From an uncultured Colwellia sp. (GTDB lineage: Bacteria > Pseudomonadota > Gammaproteobacteria > Enterobacterales > Alteromonadaceae): a DNA stretch of 64,000 nucleotides. Shown here in pieces: positions 30,101 through 37,928 of this stretch (within the stretch, counting starts at the first letter, position 1; every line of letters starts with the position of its first letter). Under the pieces are notes generated by a model. That model did no database searches, was not told the DNA's origin, and saw nothing but the letters and a program-made list of their open reading frames with translations. The stretch lies in assembly GCA_913058145.1 (NCBI GenBank), contig CAJXQM010000003.1, forward strand, positions 1-64,000. The letters are read 5' to 3'. The translations under genes were made by a program, and so were the position numbers.

Positions 30101-30297
30101 CTACAACAATTACTACGGTGGGAGGCTTCTTGCCTTTGATTTTGGCTGGAGGAGGATTTTGGCCACCTTTTGCTGTTGCTATAGCAGGCGGTACTGTATT
30201 AACAACGTTGTTATCGTTCTTATTTGTGCCCGCAGCATTTTCATGGTTTAGTCAACGCCGAGCTTTTGACTTAAACCAACAAGCTTGGGATAAATAA
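27184..30297 (+). CDS. RND efflux permease (AcrB/HAE-like) with altered proton relay
   Basis: A 1037-residue inner-membrane pump with twelve predicted helices and two periplasmic porter loops (about 30-330 and 560-860). It starts at residue 1 with a short FVKNGRLMSLAII helix. Helix 4 reads GIMVDNAIVM (Asp401, Asn402), where AcrB-type pumps have two Asp. Helix 10 reads GLAINAAIVIV (Asn937), where AcrB has its relay Lys940. Only one of three canonical relay residues is therefore kept, so coupling must differ from AcrB. Substrate unknown; the TetR repressor and lipoprotein adaptor suggest a xenobiotic or metabolite export role. No outer-membrane factor is adjacent. Confidence 0.93.
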   Translation: MIRSFVKNGRLMSLAIILLIVSGLGALSTMPRMEDPRMENRHASVLTRLPGASAERIEVLITEKIEQKLRKISEIKNITSVSRPGISAVKLELHDEVTNSLPIWSRIRDLLNDVAPQFPPKTLSPTLEDDRSYAFTQLIALNWQGDSPSDIASLGRYANDLQNRLRIVTGTDLVSIFGHGQEEVLVEIEPGLSSQLHLSSRVIAQKIQQSDAKVSAGQLVNQHNQMQVELNGAFNSVTRIENIPIKESGSGTILRLGDIAKVSKSLAWPAQEMAIVNDKPAVVVAVRMLPNLRIDQWSAHIKDELAEYAKHLPQNIELDVLFDQNTYTEKRLGDLIDNIALGFILISMVLLVTLGWRSAAIVAASLPLTVLFTLSVMNFYGIPIHQMSVTGLVVALGIMVDNAIVMTDTIQTKRQEGMRRLDSVSFAVKHLWLPLLGSTITTILAFMPLILMPGSAGEFVSGIAYSVIFSLIGSYVISHTIVAGLAGRFIPKGLAPKGSIKNNSHWYQVGIHLPKLNKLFEKGLRWALTYKKTTIITVFSLPLLGFVLSTQLSEQFFPPSDRDMFQIELFMPTQSSIINTQVTSQQISDYLYQQQGIKKIRWFLGKNAPSFYYNLTPTKDGFQNYGQAMITTTDFKTVNNLIPKLQSALDELIPQAQILVRKLEQGPPFNAPVELRVYGPNLDTLKVIGDDIRKIMTQTTDIIHTRVSLQPGTPKVWVNADEEAAALLGLSLVDIAEQLQGSLSGQVNGSIIEATESIPVRVRLANDDRSTINALANINLLSPSMGDNTQPIPLTAIADFSLKPSRGAIPHRNGSRVNVIEGYIRSGVLPSIVLSRVNANIAAENYQLPVGYKMEIGGESSERNNAVGQLLASVGVIFTLLITVIVLSFNSFRLGGIIFFSAIQSVGLGLLTVYMFGYPFGFTVIIALLGLMGLAINAAIVIVAELKSDVQAVQGNQNAIIKGVQSCTRHITSTTITTVGGFLPLILAGGGFWPPFAVAIAGGTVLTTLLSFLFVPAAFSWFSQRRAFDLNQQAWDK

Positions 30298-30316
30298 CAC
30301 GCCATGGACGGGTATA

Positions 30317-30493
30317 TTATTGTCGATAAGGAGAAGTTTTTGAGTTTGTTTGAATATGATAAATTTTATCCATTTTTCTTATGCGCTCTATTTGCTGTAG
30401 ATGAGCACGGCGAGCGGCATAAATAAAAATACTAAGAATAATGATAGGGATTACTAGAGAAAACTTACTCTTCGAAATAAGTTCCCCATCCAT
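30317..30493 (-). CDS. Small membrane protein overlapping the 3' end of rraB
   Basis: A 58-codon frame on the minus strand begins at 30493 inside the last codons of rraB (frame +1) and runs through the intergenic space to a TAA at 30317-30319. After a short polar start it encodes a hydrophobic helix (FSLVIPIIILSIFIYAA), then a basic, helical tail (RRAHLQQIERIRK). This positive-inside single-pass pattern is typical of real small membrane proteins. The ribosome site is weak, so translation would probably be coupled to rraB termination. I do not recognise a family. A competing 40-codon plus-strand frame (from 30304) is less convincing. Confidence 0.45.
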   Translation of the reverse strand: MDGELISKSKFSLVIPIIILSIFIYAARRAHLQQIERIRKMDKIYHIQTNSKTSPYRQ

Positions 30494-30815
30494 CGTAATC
30501 TACTTTGCACTTCTTTGCTAATTCGTACATTTCTTTTGTTTCTTCACGTAATAGCTTAGCATTTAACATTTGCTCGGTAATAATATCAAAAGCAAAAACT
30601 TTATCGCCATTTTCTAATTCAGCTTCTTCAGGATCTTCTATTTCTAATCCGAGTTTAAATGCAATAATCGCTGCTTTTTCTAATAAATCAAAATTCTCAC
30701 TAGCAAAATGGTGTTCAATCGTATGATAAACGTCTTCATTAGTTCCATCTTCAAGTAATTCATTTACGAGTGCTTCGGTATGCTCAAACCAATGCGTTAA
30801 TTCTTCATCAATCAT
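30465..30815 (-). CDS. rraB: Ribonuclease E inhibitor RraB
   Basis: A 116-residue acidic cytosolic protein with the RraB core: EDGTNEDVYHTIEHHFAS, then FDLLEKAAIIAFKLGLEIED, and the VDYDGWGTYFE end. RraB binds RNase E and modulates mRNA decay. It is 14 bases downstream of plsC on the same strand, and probably in one transcript with it. Confidence 0.95.
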   Translation of the reverse strand: MIDEELTHWFEHTEALVNELLEDGTNEDVYHTIEHHFASENFDLLEKAAIIAFKLGLEIEDPEEAELENGDKVFAFDIITEQMLNAKLLREETKEMYELAKKCKVDYDGWGTYFEE

Positions 30816-30829
30816 TATTCATTACCTTG

Positions 30830-31564
30830 TTAATTATCAATTATAGCGCTATTTGCAATTTCTTTGTCCAGTTGCTCGATTTTAGCCTTCATCAACGTAT
30901 GAGCTTCTTCCGCAGCGCTACGAGCACTGGCAGGAGTATTGTCTGATATATAGATAGGATCTAAAAATTCAATAATTATCTTGCCATTGTTCCAACGCCC
31001 TAATTCAATTGTTCCCACTTGATTACTTGCACAAATAGGCACAATAGGTACATTGGCTAACGCTGCAGTTCGAAACGCGCCAGTTTTAAAAGGCAGTAAA
31101 CCACGTCCTTTGCTACGTGTTCCTTCAGGAAAAATCCATATAGAAAGCTTTTTTTCTTTAATTTTTGTGGCGGTTAAGTTAATAAACCCCATGGCTTTAC
31201 TGGTATTATTACGATCAATTAATATATTTCCAGTTAACCAATACATTTGTCCAAAAATAGGGATCCATTTTAAACTTTTCTTACCAACACTAACTGTACT
31301 GGTTTGTACCGCATTAGCCATAGTGAAAACATCATAACTATTTTGATGATTAGCAACATATATTACAGGACCAATATTTTTAACTGATTCGGGTATTCGC
31401 ACCTCAACATCAAAACCTAATATTTTGGTAATCTTACCTAAATACCTAGAAGTATGATGAACATTGTCACGATGAAAAGGCCTTAGCAAGCTGTAAAAAC
31501 AGGAAACTAAACAAACAAAAAGAAAGGCTATAGACATCAAAATAAAGCGAATGATTGTTAACAA
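30830..31564 (-). CDS. plsC: 1-acyl-sn-glycerol-3-phosphate acyltransferase
   Basis: A 244-residue inner-membrane enzyme that makes phosphatidic acid from lysophosphatidic acid. It has an N-terminal membrane helix (about 7-25), catalytic motif NHQNSYD (NHx4D, near 73-79), substrate motif FPEGTRSKGRG (near 149) and a third motif VPIVPICASN (near 178). The length is normal. Confidence 0.95.
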   Translation of the reverse strand: MLTIIRFILMSIAFLFVCLVSCFYSLLRPFHRDNVHHTSRYLGKITKILGFDVEVRIPESVKNIGPVIYVANHQNSYDVFTMANAVQTSTVSVGKKSLKWIPIFGQMYWLTGNILIDRNNTSKAMGFINLTATKIKEKKLSIWIFPEGTRSKGRGLLPFKTGAFRTAALANVPIVPICASNQVGTIELGRWNNGKIIIEFLDPIYISDNTPASARSAAEEAHTLMKAKIEQLDKEIANSAIIDN

Positions 31565-31755
31565 CAGAGAAGTCCTAGTAAAATTTCAGACGGCGAGTAT
31601 ATAGACAATACTATATAAGCGCAAAGTTATTAGTTTTTTGAGTATTATCGCTATCCATTAAAATCAATCTAACGTACATAATAAATATCAAAAACCGACT
31701 GAGAAAACCTAGCCATGAATAATGAAACTCAAGTAAATTATAACGTCATCTTCGA

Positions 31756-31842
31756 CCCTTCGACAAGCTCAGGATGAACGGAAGTGATGGCCGTTCGTCC
31801 TGAGCGCGAAGTACTTCCGATTGTGCTGAACCTGTCGAAGGA
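31756..31842. repeat. Dispersed palindromic repeat (TTCGACAGGCTCAGG type)
   Basis: CCCTTCGACAAGCTCAGG and a following ATGAACGG are answered by CCGTTCGTCCTGAGCGCGAA, and the block ends with GAACCTGTCGAAGG, so the element can fold on itself. The same sequence family fills 46127-46330. Short repeats of this type occur at many intergenic sites in diverse proteobacteria; their origin is unknown. Confidence 0.8.
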
Positions 31843-31853
31843 AGGAAGTTATG

Positions 31854-31863
31854 CCCCCCCCCC
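31854..31863. repeat. Poly-C tract (10 bases)
   Basis: Ten uninterrupted C in AT-rich intergenic DNA directly after the palindromic repeat. It is the second long G/C homopolymer in the window and lies about 710 bases upstream of the GST start on the far side, so no regulatory role is evident. Confidence 0.8.
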
Positions 31864-31991
31864 AAGCGGGTCTCTTGAGTATTACAAATTGGTATAACTG
31901 ACTATATTAAGTTGCGTACTTACTGCGTAATTTTGTCAGCTAATAGTGACACTCTTAGGTCACTTTTAACACTTCGTTTTAATTTGTTACT

Positions 31992-32573
31992 TTAACGAGG
32001 ATCTGTTTCTTTCACTCCGCTATTATTCGTATTTACTTGGTAAAACTCAACTAAATCAGCAAGAGGATTAAAGTCATAAAGCTGGCGAAATTCTACCCAA
32101 TCCAGTAAGCAATATAAACAAATAGCAGGATAATGCCACTGCTCAAATTCACCCTTGTTGGCAGCCTGCTCTAAAGCTAAAAATGTTTTTTCAACTCGTT
32201 CATGTTGTAAGTTAAAAAAGAATCGGTCTTCTCTCGTGTCTAAACCTGAACGTGTCAGTAAAAACAAACTGATTAAAGAGTCATTTGCCGCATCAATTAA
32301 GGTTAGTAAGTTTTCTTGTGGCCAGGTAAGTGACGGTTGTTCATATTTTTGGGATAAATAACAAAAAATCACTCTAGAATCATATATACATTGCTCTTCA
32401 TCAAGCAACGCAGGCACTTTTTGAGCGGGATTATTATCGGTTAATAATTTACGATCTTCACTATTTGCAAAAATATCTAAATTTACAAAATCAAAGTCCG
32501 TTATTTTGAGTTGAACGAAATATAAACGTAAGCGCCTAACAAAGGGTGAAGTAGTCGAGCCTAATAATTTCAT
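31992..32573 (-). CDS. Glutathione S-transferase family protein
   Basis: A 193-residue cytosolic protein. An N-terminal thioredoxin-fold GST domain (about 1-78) begins MKLLGSTTSPFVRRLRL, where the Ser/Thr region would bind glutathione, and includes NPAQKVPALL and YDSRVIFCYLSQK. An all-helical C-terminal domain follows. It resembles the YibF-like group of GSTs; the substrate is unknown. Confidence 0.85.
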   Translation of the reverse strand: MKLLGSTTSPFVRRLRLYFVQLKITDFDFVNLDIFANSEDRKLLTDNNPAQKVPALLDEEQCIYDSRVIFCYLSQKYEQPSLTWPQENLLTLIDAANDSLISLFLLTRSGLDTREDRFFFNLQHERVEKTFLALEQAANKGEFEQWHYPAICLYCLLDWVEFRQLYDFNPLADLVEFYQVNTNNSGVKETDPR

Positions 32574-32600
32574 GTTATAACCGATAATTATAAAACAGAA

Positions 32601-33470
32601 TTACACTATACCTAAACTACCGGTAATTAATAACCAAAACGCAAAAAAAAGTTTAAGCCTAGTCGCGGACATATGAGCGACCACCGTTTTCGCAAAAACC
32701 CCACCTAATACCGCACCTGGACCTGCAAATAAGAGCACATGCCAATACACATCTTGATGCACTTGGACGATAGCAACCCATACTGATATTGCAGAAACCA
32801 CCACAGCAGTTGCTATAGCCATATTGATATCAAATCTTCTGAGAATAAGATAAATAACTAACAGCTCACCAACACCAACACTCAACCATGCTGTTACTGC
32901 ACCACCAAAAAGCCCAATCAACACCAATGCTAAATAATCAAATAGGACTATTTGACTACGCTCACGATGAGGTTTTAGCAAAAAAACAGTTAAAATAATA
33001 AACAAACCAAGTAAAAGAGAAAACCAACTAAAATTCGTATGTAATGACGAAGGAGGATAAACCTGAAAGACAAAAACACCTGTTAAAGCAAGAACTGAAC
33101 TAAGACTAGTTAGTGTGACTATTCGCTTATAGCCTTGCCACAAACGTAGCGCTCTTTTTTGACTATAATAATGATGACTCCAAGTTACTGCACCTGCCGT
33201 CATACCAAAGCATTGAATGGCAAAGCTAGTCGCAATGGATTGGTGCTCAGTAAAATTCAATTGGGTAAACATAGGAATAAAAATCACCCCACCGCCTGCG
33301 CCAGTAGCGTTAGCAAATGTAGCCCCTAAAACACCTAGAAAACTATATAACCAATAATCAAACAATGCATAAAGTCGCTGATGTCCAACATACAACAATA
33401 CTGCCCATAACAAGATAAAAATTACAATAAATTTAGGATTTGTTAGTCGAATAGGGTTATCTTTAGCCAT
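32601..33470 (-). CDS. TauE/SafE (TSUP) family permease
   Basis: A 289-residue inner-membrane protein with about eight helices and the TSUP signature near residue 45-62 (FANATGAGGGVIFIPMF) repeated in the second half (FGGAVTAWLSVGVGELLVIY). Members export sulfite, sulfoacetate or related organosulfur anions, or import them. It ends 27 bases before the GST start and begins 5 bases after the YcxB-like gene stop, so the three probably form one operon. Confidence 0.9.
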   Translation of the reverse strand: MAKDNPIRLTNPKFIVIFILLWAVLLYVGHQRLYALFDYWLYSFLGVLGATFANATGAGGGVIFIPMFTQLNFTEHQSIATSFAIQCFGMTAGAVTWSHHYYSQKRALRLWQGYKRIVTLTSLSSVLALTGVFVFQVYPPSSLHTNFSWFSLLLGLFIILTVFLLKPHRERSQIVLFDYLALVLIGLFGGAVTAWLSVGVGELLVIYLILRRFDINMAIATAVVVSAISVWVAIVQVHQDVYWHVLLFAGPGAVLGGVFAKTVVAHMSATRLKLFFAFWLLITGSLGIV

Positions 33471-33475
33471 ATAGT

Positions 33476-33967
33476 CTAACGATTAATTTTATTTACAATA
33501 TATTCTTGGGCTAAACTTGATAAACAAGCTTTTGATAAATAACTTTTACTTGTGTTTTTTCCAACAGTAAAGTACAACACAAAACCTAAATTGGTTTCTT
33601 TAATTTCGCAAACATCTGACCACAAAATACGGCCAGTATGATAAAAAGATTCACTTAATACGCCCTGTTCATCAATAGTCAAGGTCACCTCACTTCCAGA
33701 GGATTTACTCAGCATTTGTCTTAACACCCACCACGGTTGACTATAATAAATGGCTACGGCTTCTAATATACCTAATGCAATAACAAACCAAGCAGCATAG
33801 CCATTAACGGGGGTAAAAAGCAAAATAATCAAGCCAAAAAGCATCAAAACTGCCGCTTTAAAATAAGCGTTCACAGAACGATCTCTCGTATTTGATTGGC
33901 TATAGCACTCGCTAAAATGAGGTTTATCTAAAGTAAATTTACAAGTAAAAGAAGTAGGTGTATTCAT
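33476..33967 (-). CDS. YcxB-like membrane protein
   Basis: A 163-residue protein with two adjacent transmembrane helices (about 36-53 and 58-76) and a C-terminal domain whose VTLTIDEQGVLSESFYHTGR and ILWSDVCEIKET segments resemble the YcxB-like domain (a small beta domain of unknown function). Its gene is 5 bases upstream of a TSUP permease on the same strand. Function unknown. Confidence 0.65.
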   Translation of the reverse strand: MNTPTSFTCKFTLDKPHFSECYSQSNTRDRSVNAYFKAAVLMLFGLIILLFTPVNGYAAWFVIALGILEAVAIYYSQPWWVLRQMLSKSSGSEVTLTIDEQGVLSESFYHTGRILWSDVCEIKETNLGFVLYFTVGKNTSKSYLSKACLSSLAQEYIVNKINR

Positions 33968-34288
33968 TATAAAAGACTAAGACCATTATTTAAAAAGTGT
34001 TAAAAGAATAAGAATTAAAATTAAAAACTCGAGTCTATCAGAAAAACCAAGCTAAAGTCATTAACCTAGCACAATAATGGCCAAAGCTACACCAAGGTGT
34101 TGAATTAAATCATAAAAAACTTAAATTCATTAGTTGTAACACTATTTTTTTTCGAGCTAGTTTCATCTATTTCCGGCTGTAATTTTTTTGCTTTAACATT
34201 CGATGTTTTGATCGTCTTATTTTTAAACAAATGCGTTCAAATCTCTATTTTATTTGAAAGTACTTTTATGTATATGGGTATATAATGA
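33968..34288. other. Intergenic region, no gene seen
   Basis: 321 bases of AT-rich sequence downstream of the crotonase gene and upstream of the YcxB-like gene. No terminator with a U tract, tRNA or coding frame was found. Confidence 0.4.
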
Positions 34289-35098
34289 TTAGAAACTAGT
34301 TCTGTCATTAAAGTCTTTTTTATCGCCCTTTTTGGTCAAACCATTTTTCATCGCAATGCGCTGGTTTTTCCTGCCGAGTAAACGTAGTTGTGTTATTCGC
34401 TCCCAAAATAGTGCCGTTCGAGTATCTTTCTTCCACGTTTTCTTAAACAAGTATTTAGTCGCGGCTATGGCATCGGGGCTTTGCTGGCATATTTTCTTAG
34501 CCAATAGTGTGGCTTCGGCTAAAGGGTTATCACTAACTTTCGAAACAAGACCATATTCTAAAGCTTCATCACCAGAAAAAAATCGTCCTGTCATGGTAAG
34601 TTCTTGGGCAATATCAATTCGAGTCAGCTGTGATAAAGTTGCCATACCGCTCATATCAGGTATTAAACCCCACTTCATTTCTAAAATAGATAAATTAGCA
34701 TCAGGTGTCGCAATACGGTAATCACACGCTAAAATAATTTGCATACCCGCCCCAAAACAATTGCCATGTACAACAGCAATGACAGGCACAGATAAATCTC
34801 GCCAAATATGGGCAACACGCTGAAACATATTATCTTTAGTCCAGGGAAGCTTTAGAAAAAAACGAACAATCATTGATGGATTTTTAGCGACAGAGTTAAA
34901 GTCTAACCCCGCACAAAATGAAGCCCCCTCACCTTGTAAAATCACGCAACGAATTGCATTGTTATTGTTGATTTTTTTTGCAACCTTAACTAAATCAACA
35001 ATCATTTGTTTATCTAAACCGTTGTGTTTATCTGGGCGATTAAGCGTTATATAAGCAATTTTCTGTTCAAGTTTGAAGTTAACTCTGGCACTAGTCAT
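34289..35098 (-). CDS. Enoyl-CoA hydratase/isomerase (crotonase) family protein
   Basis: About 269 residues with the start taken at MTSARVNFKLEQKIAYITLN (35098); an upstream in-frame ATG at 35155 would add 19 residues unlike the family. Crotonase marks are TLNRPDKHNGLDKQM, the oxyanion-hole segment GEGASFCAGLDFNSV (near 65-80) and the second oxyanion segment HGNCFGAGMQIILACDYRIA (near 110-130). The second catalytic acid expected near 140 is at EMKWGLIPDMSGM. It acts on CoA thioesters; the substrate is not clear. Confidence 0.9.
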   Translation of the reverse strand: MTSARVNFKLEQKIAYITLNRPDKHNGLDKQMIVDLVKVAKKINNNNAIRCVILQGEGASFCAGLDFNSVAKNPSMIVRFFLKLPWTKDNMFQRVAHIWRDLSVPVIAVVHGNCFGAGMQIILACDYRIATPDANLSILEMKWGLIPDMSGMATLSQLTRIDIAQELTMTGRFFSGDEALEYGLVSKVSDNPLAEATLLAKKICQQSPDAIAATKYLFKKTWKKDTRTALFWERITQLRLLGRKNQRIAMKNGLTKKGDKKDFNDRTSF

Positions 35099-35303
35099 AA
35101 TTTTACTATCATTAAAAATGGGAATTAAATGGTTAACCGAGTGTGGCACAACCAAACTGGTAGAACCAGTAATTTCATGACCAATATAATTTATATGCTA
35201 AAAGAAAAGTGAAAACATAACGTTTCCACTTTTTACATCCACCCACCTTCCACTAAGAAAAACAAGTTATTTATTCACGTTATTTATACCAACCAGAGCT
35301 GTT

Positions 35304-36155
35304 TTACACCGAAAATGGGTATTTAATAGCTTCATGGCATTGATAACCTTCAAGGGCAAAGTCATCCATAGTCACCCAAGTCTCTAAATCTTTTAACGAT
35401 TTAATCTTGGGGTTTATCATTAATTTAGGTGATGGTAAAGGATCACGTTTTAATTGAACATCTTTCATTAAAGGTAATTGATCTTCATAAATATGGGCAT
35501 TAACAATTTTATGATAAGCAATGCCAGGTTTAAGACCGGTTATTTGTGCCATAATAGCTAAAAAGAAGAACACTTGAACTTGATTAAAGTTTAGCCCTAA
35601 AGGCACATCACAAGAGCGCTGAAAGCTAGTTAAATAAAGAGTATCACCTAAGATTGAAAAGTTGTGAGTGTGCATGCAAGGTCTTAGACAACCCATATGA
35701 AATTCACCTGGATTATAAAAACTTAGTATTTCTGCGCGATCATCAATACCTTTACTCAGGTTATCTACTATTTTTTGCAGTTGATCTATTGTACCACCAT
35801 CAGGTTTGGCCCAAGCACGACCTTGAACGCCGTATACACGACCCATGTCGTCCTCACCTTTACGGTAATCGTTATTGAGCCAAACATCATTTAAATTAGC
35901 ATTAGCATCCCATGTTTTAGTGCCTAGTTGTCGAAAATCAGCAGCATTATCATAACCACGGATATAACCAAGAAATTCAGCAATAGCTGATTTAAAAAAG
36001 CTTTTTCGTGTGGTTATCATCGGAAATTTATTTTCTGCAACGTTATATTCTAAATCAGCATTAATAACTGTTAGACAGCGCTTACCTGTTCGCTCATTCT
36101 CTATCCAAGTTCCTTGTTCAACTATACGTTGACATAAATCTAAATAAGCGCGCAT
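35304..36155 (-). CDS. thyA: Thymidylate synthase
   Basis: A 283-residue enzyme that methylates dUMP to dTMP with methylene-tetrahydrofolate. It shows the dUMP-phosphate arginines in [17 protein letters not shown], the active-site Cys in [12 protein letters not shown] and the [14 protein letters not shown] insertion typical of the longer Vibrio/Colwellia-type ThyA (about 283 instead of 264). The ATG overlaps the lgt stop by one base (TAATG), so translation is coupled. Confidence 0.95.
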   Translation of the reverse strand: MRAYLDLCQRIVEQGTWIENERTGKRCLTVINADLEYNVAENKFPMITTRKSFFKSAIAEFLGYIRGYDNAADFRQLGTKTWDANANLNDVWLNNDYRKGEDDMGRVYGVQGRAWAKPDGGTIDQLQKIVDNLSKGIDDRAEILSFYNPGEFHMGCLRPCMHTHNFSILGDTLYLTSFQRSCDVPLGLNFNQVQVFFFLAIMAQITGLKPGIAYHKIVNAHIYEDQLPLMKDVQLKRDPLPSPKLMINPKIKSLKDLETWVTMDDFALEGYQCHEAIKYPFSV

Positions 36156-37024
36156 TATCCTTTTCCTTTCTGAATTACCGCTTTGTTTTTCGCAGTTTTA
36201 TTATGAATTCTTCCGCCAGTAATGGCTAATTTTTGTTGACTTAAGTAACCCAAATATATAATTAAAAATCCAAGTAAAATCATCGGGACACTTAGAATTT
36301 GCCCCTTGGAAATAAAAGAAAAATATAAACCTAAGTGCGCATCAGGCTCTCTAAAAAACTCCACAATACTTCTAAATACACCATAGCCAATTAAAAAGGT
36401 ACCTGAGGCTAACCCCAAACTTCTTGGTTTACGGGTAACCATATACAAAATGATGAATAAAACCACCCCTTCAAGAAAAAATTCATATAATTGCGATGGA
36501 TGACGAGGTAATTGTAATGAGTCCGTGGGAAATACCATCGCCCAAGGCACATCAGTTTGTCGGCCCCAAAGTTCAGCATTTATAAAATTACCTAAGCGCC
36601 CCATTCCCAAACCAACAGGCACTAAAGGCACAACAAAATCACCAACGGTTAAAAATGATTTGTTGGCTTTTCTAGAAAATATATAAACAGCCGTTATGAC
36701 ACCGAGTAAACCGCCGTGAAACGACATACCGCCTTGCCAAATTTGAAATAAATATAAGGGATCGGCTAAGAAGTAATCCCATTGATAAAAGAGTACGTAA
36801 CCTATACGCCCACCCAGTATGACACCAAGAAAACTATAAAAGAGTAAATCGCTCACTTGATCGCGCGTCCACTCACCAGCACTCTTATCAGCGGCTCTAT
36901 TTGCCAGAAACATAGCAACTAAAAAGCCAATAAGGTACATCATACCGTACCAACGAAGAGCAATTGGACCTATGCTAAAAATAATAGGGTCAATAACGGG
37001 GAATTGTAAAAACTGTTCTGTCAT
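36155..37024 (-). CDS. lgt: Prolipoprotein diacylglyceryl transferase
   Basis: A 289-residue inner-membrane enzyme that adds diacylglycerol to the lipobox Cys of prolipoproteins. Seven helices are expected. Visible motifs are [30 protein letters not shown] (catalytic His) and [17 protein letters not shown] (the Lgt signature, near 138-154). The order lgt-thyA is standard in gammaproteobacteria. It serves Pal and the other lipoproteins in this window. Confidence 0.97.
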   Translation of the reverse strand: MTEQFLQFPVIDPIIFSIGPIALRWYGMMYLIGFLVAMFLANRAADKSAGEWTRDQVSDLLFYSFLGVILGGRIGYVLFYQWDYFLADPLYLFQIWQGGMSFHGGLLGVITAVYIFSRKANKSFLTVGDFVVPLVPVGLGMGRLGNFINAELWGRQTDVPWAMVFPTDSLQLPRHPSQLYEFFLEGVVLFIILYMVTRKPRSLGLASGTFLIGYGVFRSIVEFFREPDAHLGLYFSFISKGQILSVPMILLGFLIIYLGYLSQQKLAITGGRIHNKTAKNKAVIQKGKG

Positions 37025-37094
37025 TTATCATCCAAAAAATATAATCACTGATACCTCGGTTAAACTCTCGCGAGGATGCTGATCATTATAAAAA

Positions 37095-37916
37095 TTATGT
37101 AAGTACCATCTTGATTGCCACTAAAATAAGAAAAATGGCAAATCCTTTCTTTAATGTTTGCACAGGTAATTTATTCGCATATTTAACGCCAATAGGTGCA
37201 AATAAAGAGGACGTTAACACGATTCCTAATAAAGCGGGTAAATAAACATAACCAAAACTCCAAGGTGGTAACAATGCATTATCAAAGCCTGAAATGATAT
37301 AGCCTAAAGAGCCGAATAATGCCACCATAACACCACATACAGTCGCAATACCAATACAGTGGCGCAGCGGCATACCAAAATAAGTTAATACTGGCACTAA
37401 AATAGCCCCTCCAGCCATTCCCATTAAGCTAGCAACAACACCTGTGAATAAGCTAATAAATTGCAATTTTAGATTAGAGGGCATGTCTTTGGACTGTTGT
37501 GAGCGTATTGAAAGCAACATGTAAGATGCGAGTAAAAACACCGTAGCCGCAAAAAAATGCGTTAATGCTTTTGCTGATAAATGATCAGCGATAAAAGCCC
37601 CTAGTAAAGCGCCAAAAGCGACCGTAAACATTAGCGGTTTAGTAATATCCCACGGAATATTATTGTTTTTCTGATGGGCAAAAGCGGCACTAGAGGACGT
37701 TAAAACGATGGCAGCAAGTGACGTTGCCAGTGCCATTGGCATAATGACTTCAGTGCTTAATGTGCCCTGATCTATAACGTCACTAGCGATGCTAATATAG
37801 GGTAATAAATAAACTAAAGCCGGTACCACAATTAAGCCACCGCCAATACCTAATAAACCCGCTAGAAAACCAACGAGTGAACCAAGAAAAATACAACTAA
37901 TAAAAATAATTAACAT
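37095..37916 (-). CDS. TauE/SafE (TSUP) family permease
   Basis: A 273-residue protein with eight predicted helices. Signature loops are GFLAGLLGIGGGLIVVPALV (about 16-35) and MGMAGGAILVPVLTYFGMPL (about 165-184). It is 12 bases downstream of ptsP and co-directional with lgt and thyA. The window's other TSUP protein (32601-33470) is only distantly similar. Substrate unknown. Confidence 0.92.
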   Translation of the reverse strand: MLIIFISCIFLGSLVGFLAGLLGIGGGLIVVPALVYLLPYISIASDVIDQGTLSTEVIMPMALATSLAAIVLTSSSAAFAHQKNNNIPWDITKPLMFTVAFGALLGAFIADHLSAKALTHFFAATVFLLASYMLLSIRSQQSKDMPSNLKLQFISLFTGVVASLMGMAGGAILVPVLTYFGMPLRHCIGIATVCGVMVALFGSLGYIISGFDNALLPPWSFGYVYLPALLGIVLTSSLFAPIGVKYANKLPVQTLKKGFAIFLILVAIKMVLT

Positions 37917-37928
37917 TATATACTCATA

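Larger units (their letters stand above)
31565..31991. other. Intergenic region with palindromic repeat and poly-C tract
   Basis: This 427-base gap between plsC and the GST gene holds a TTCGACAAGCTCAGG-type palindromic repeat (31756-31842), a 10-base poly-C run (31854-31863) and an AATTGGTATAA motif near 31888 seen inverted near 19047. No gene is visible. Confidence 0.6.

Noticed and set aside
34332-34721. A 129-residue plus-strand ORF
   Set aside because: It is antisense to a clear crotonase gene with intact motifs, and has no ribosome site.
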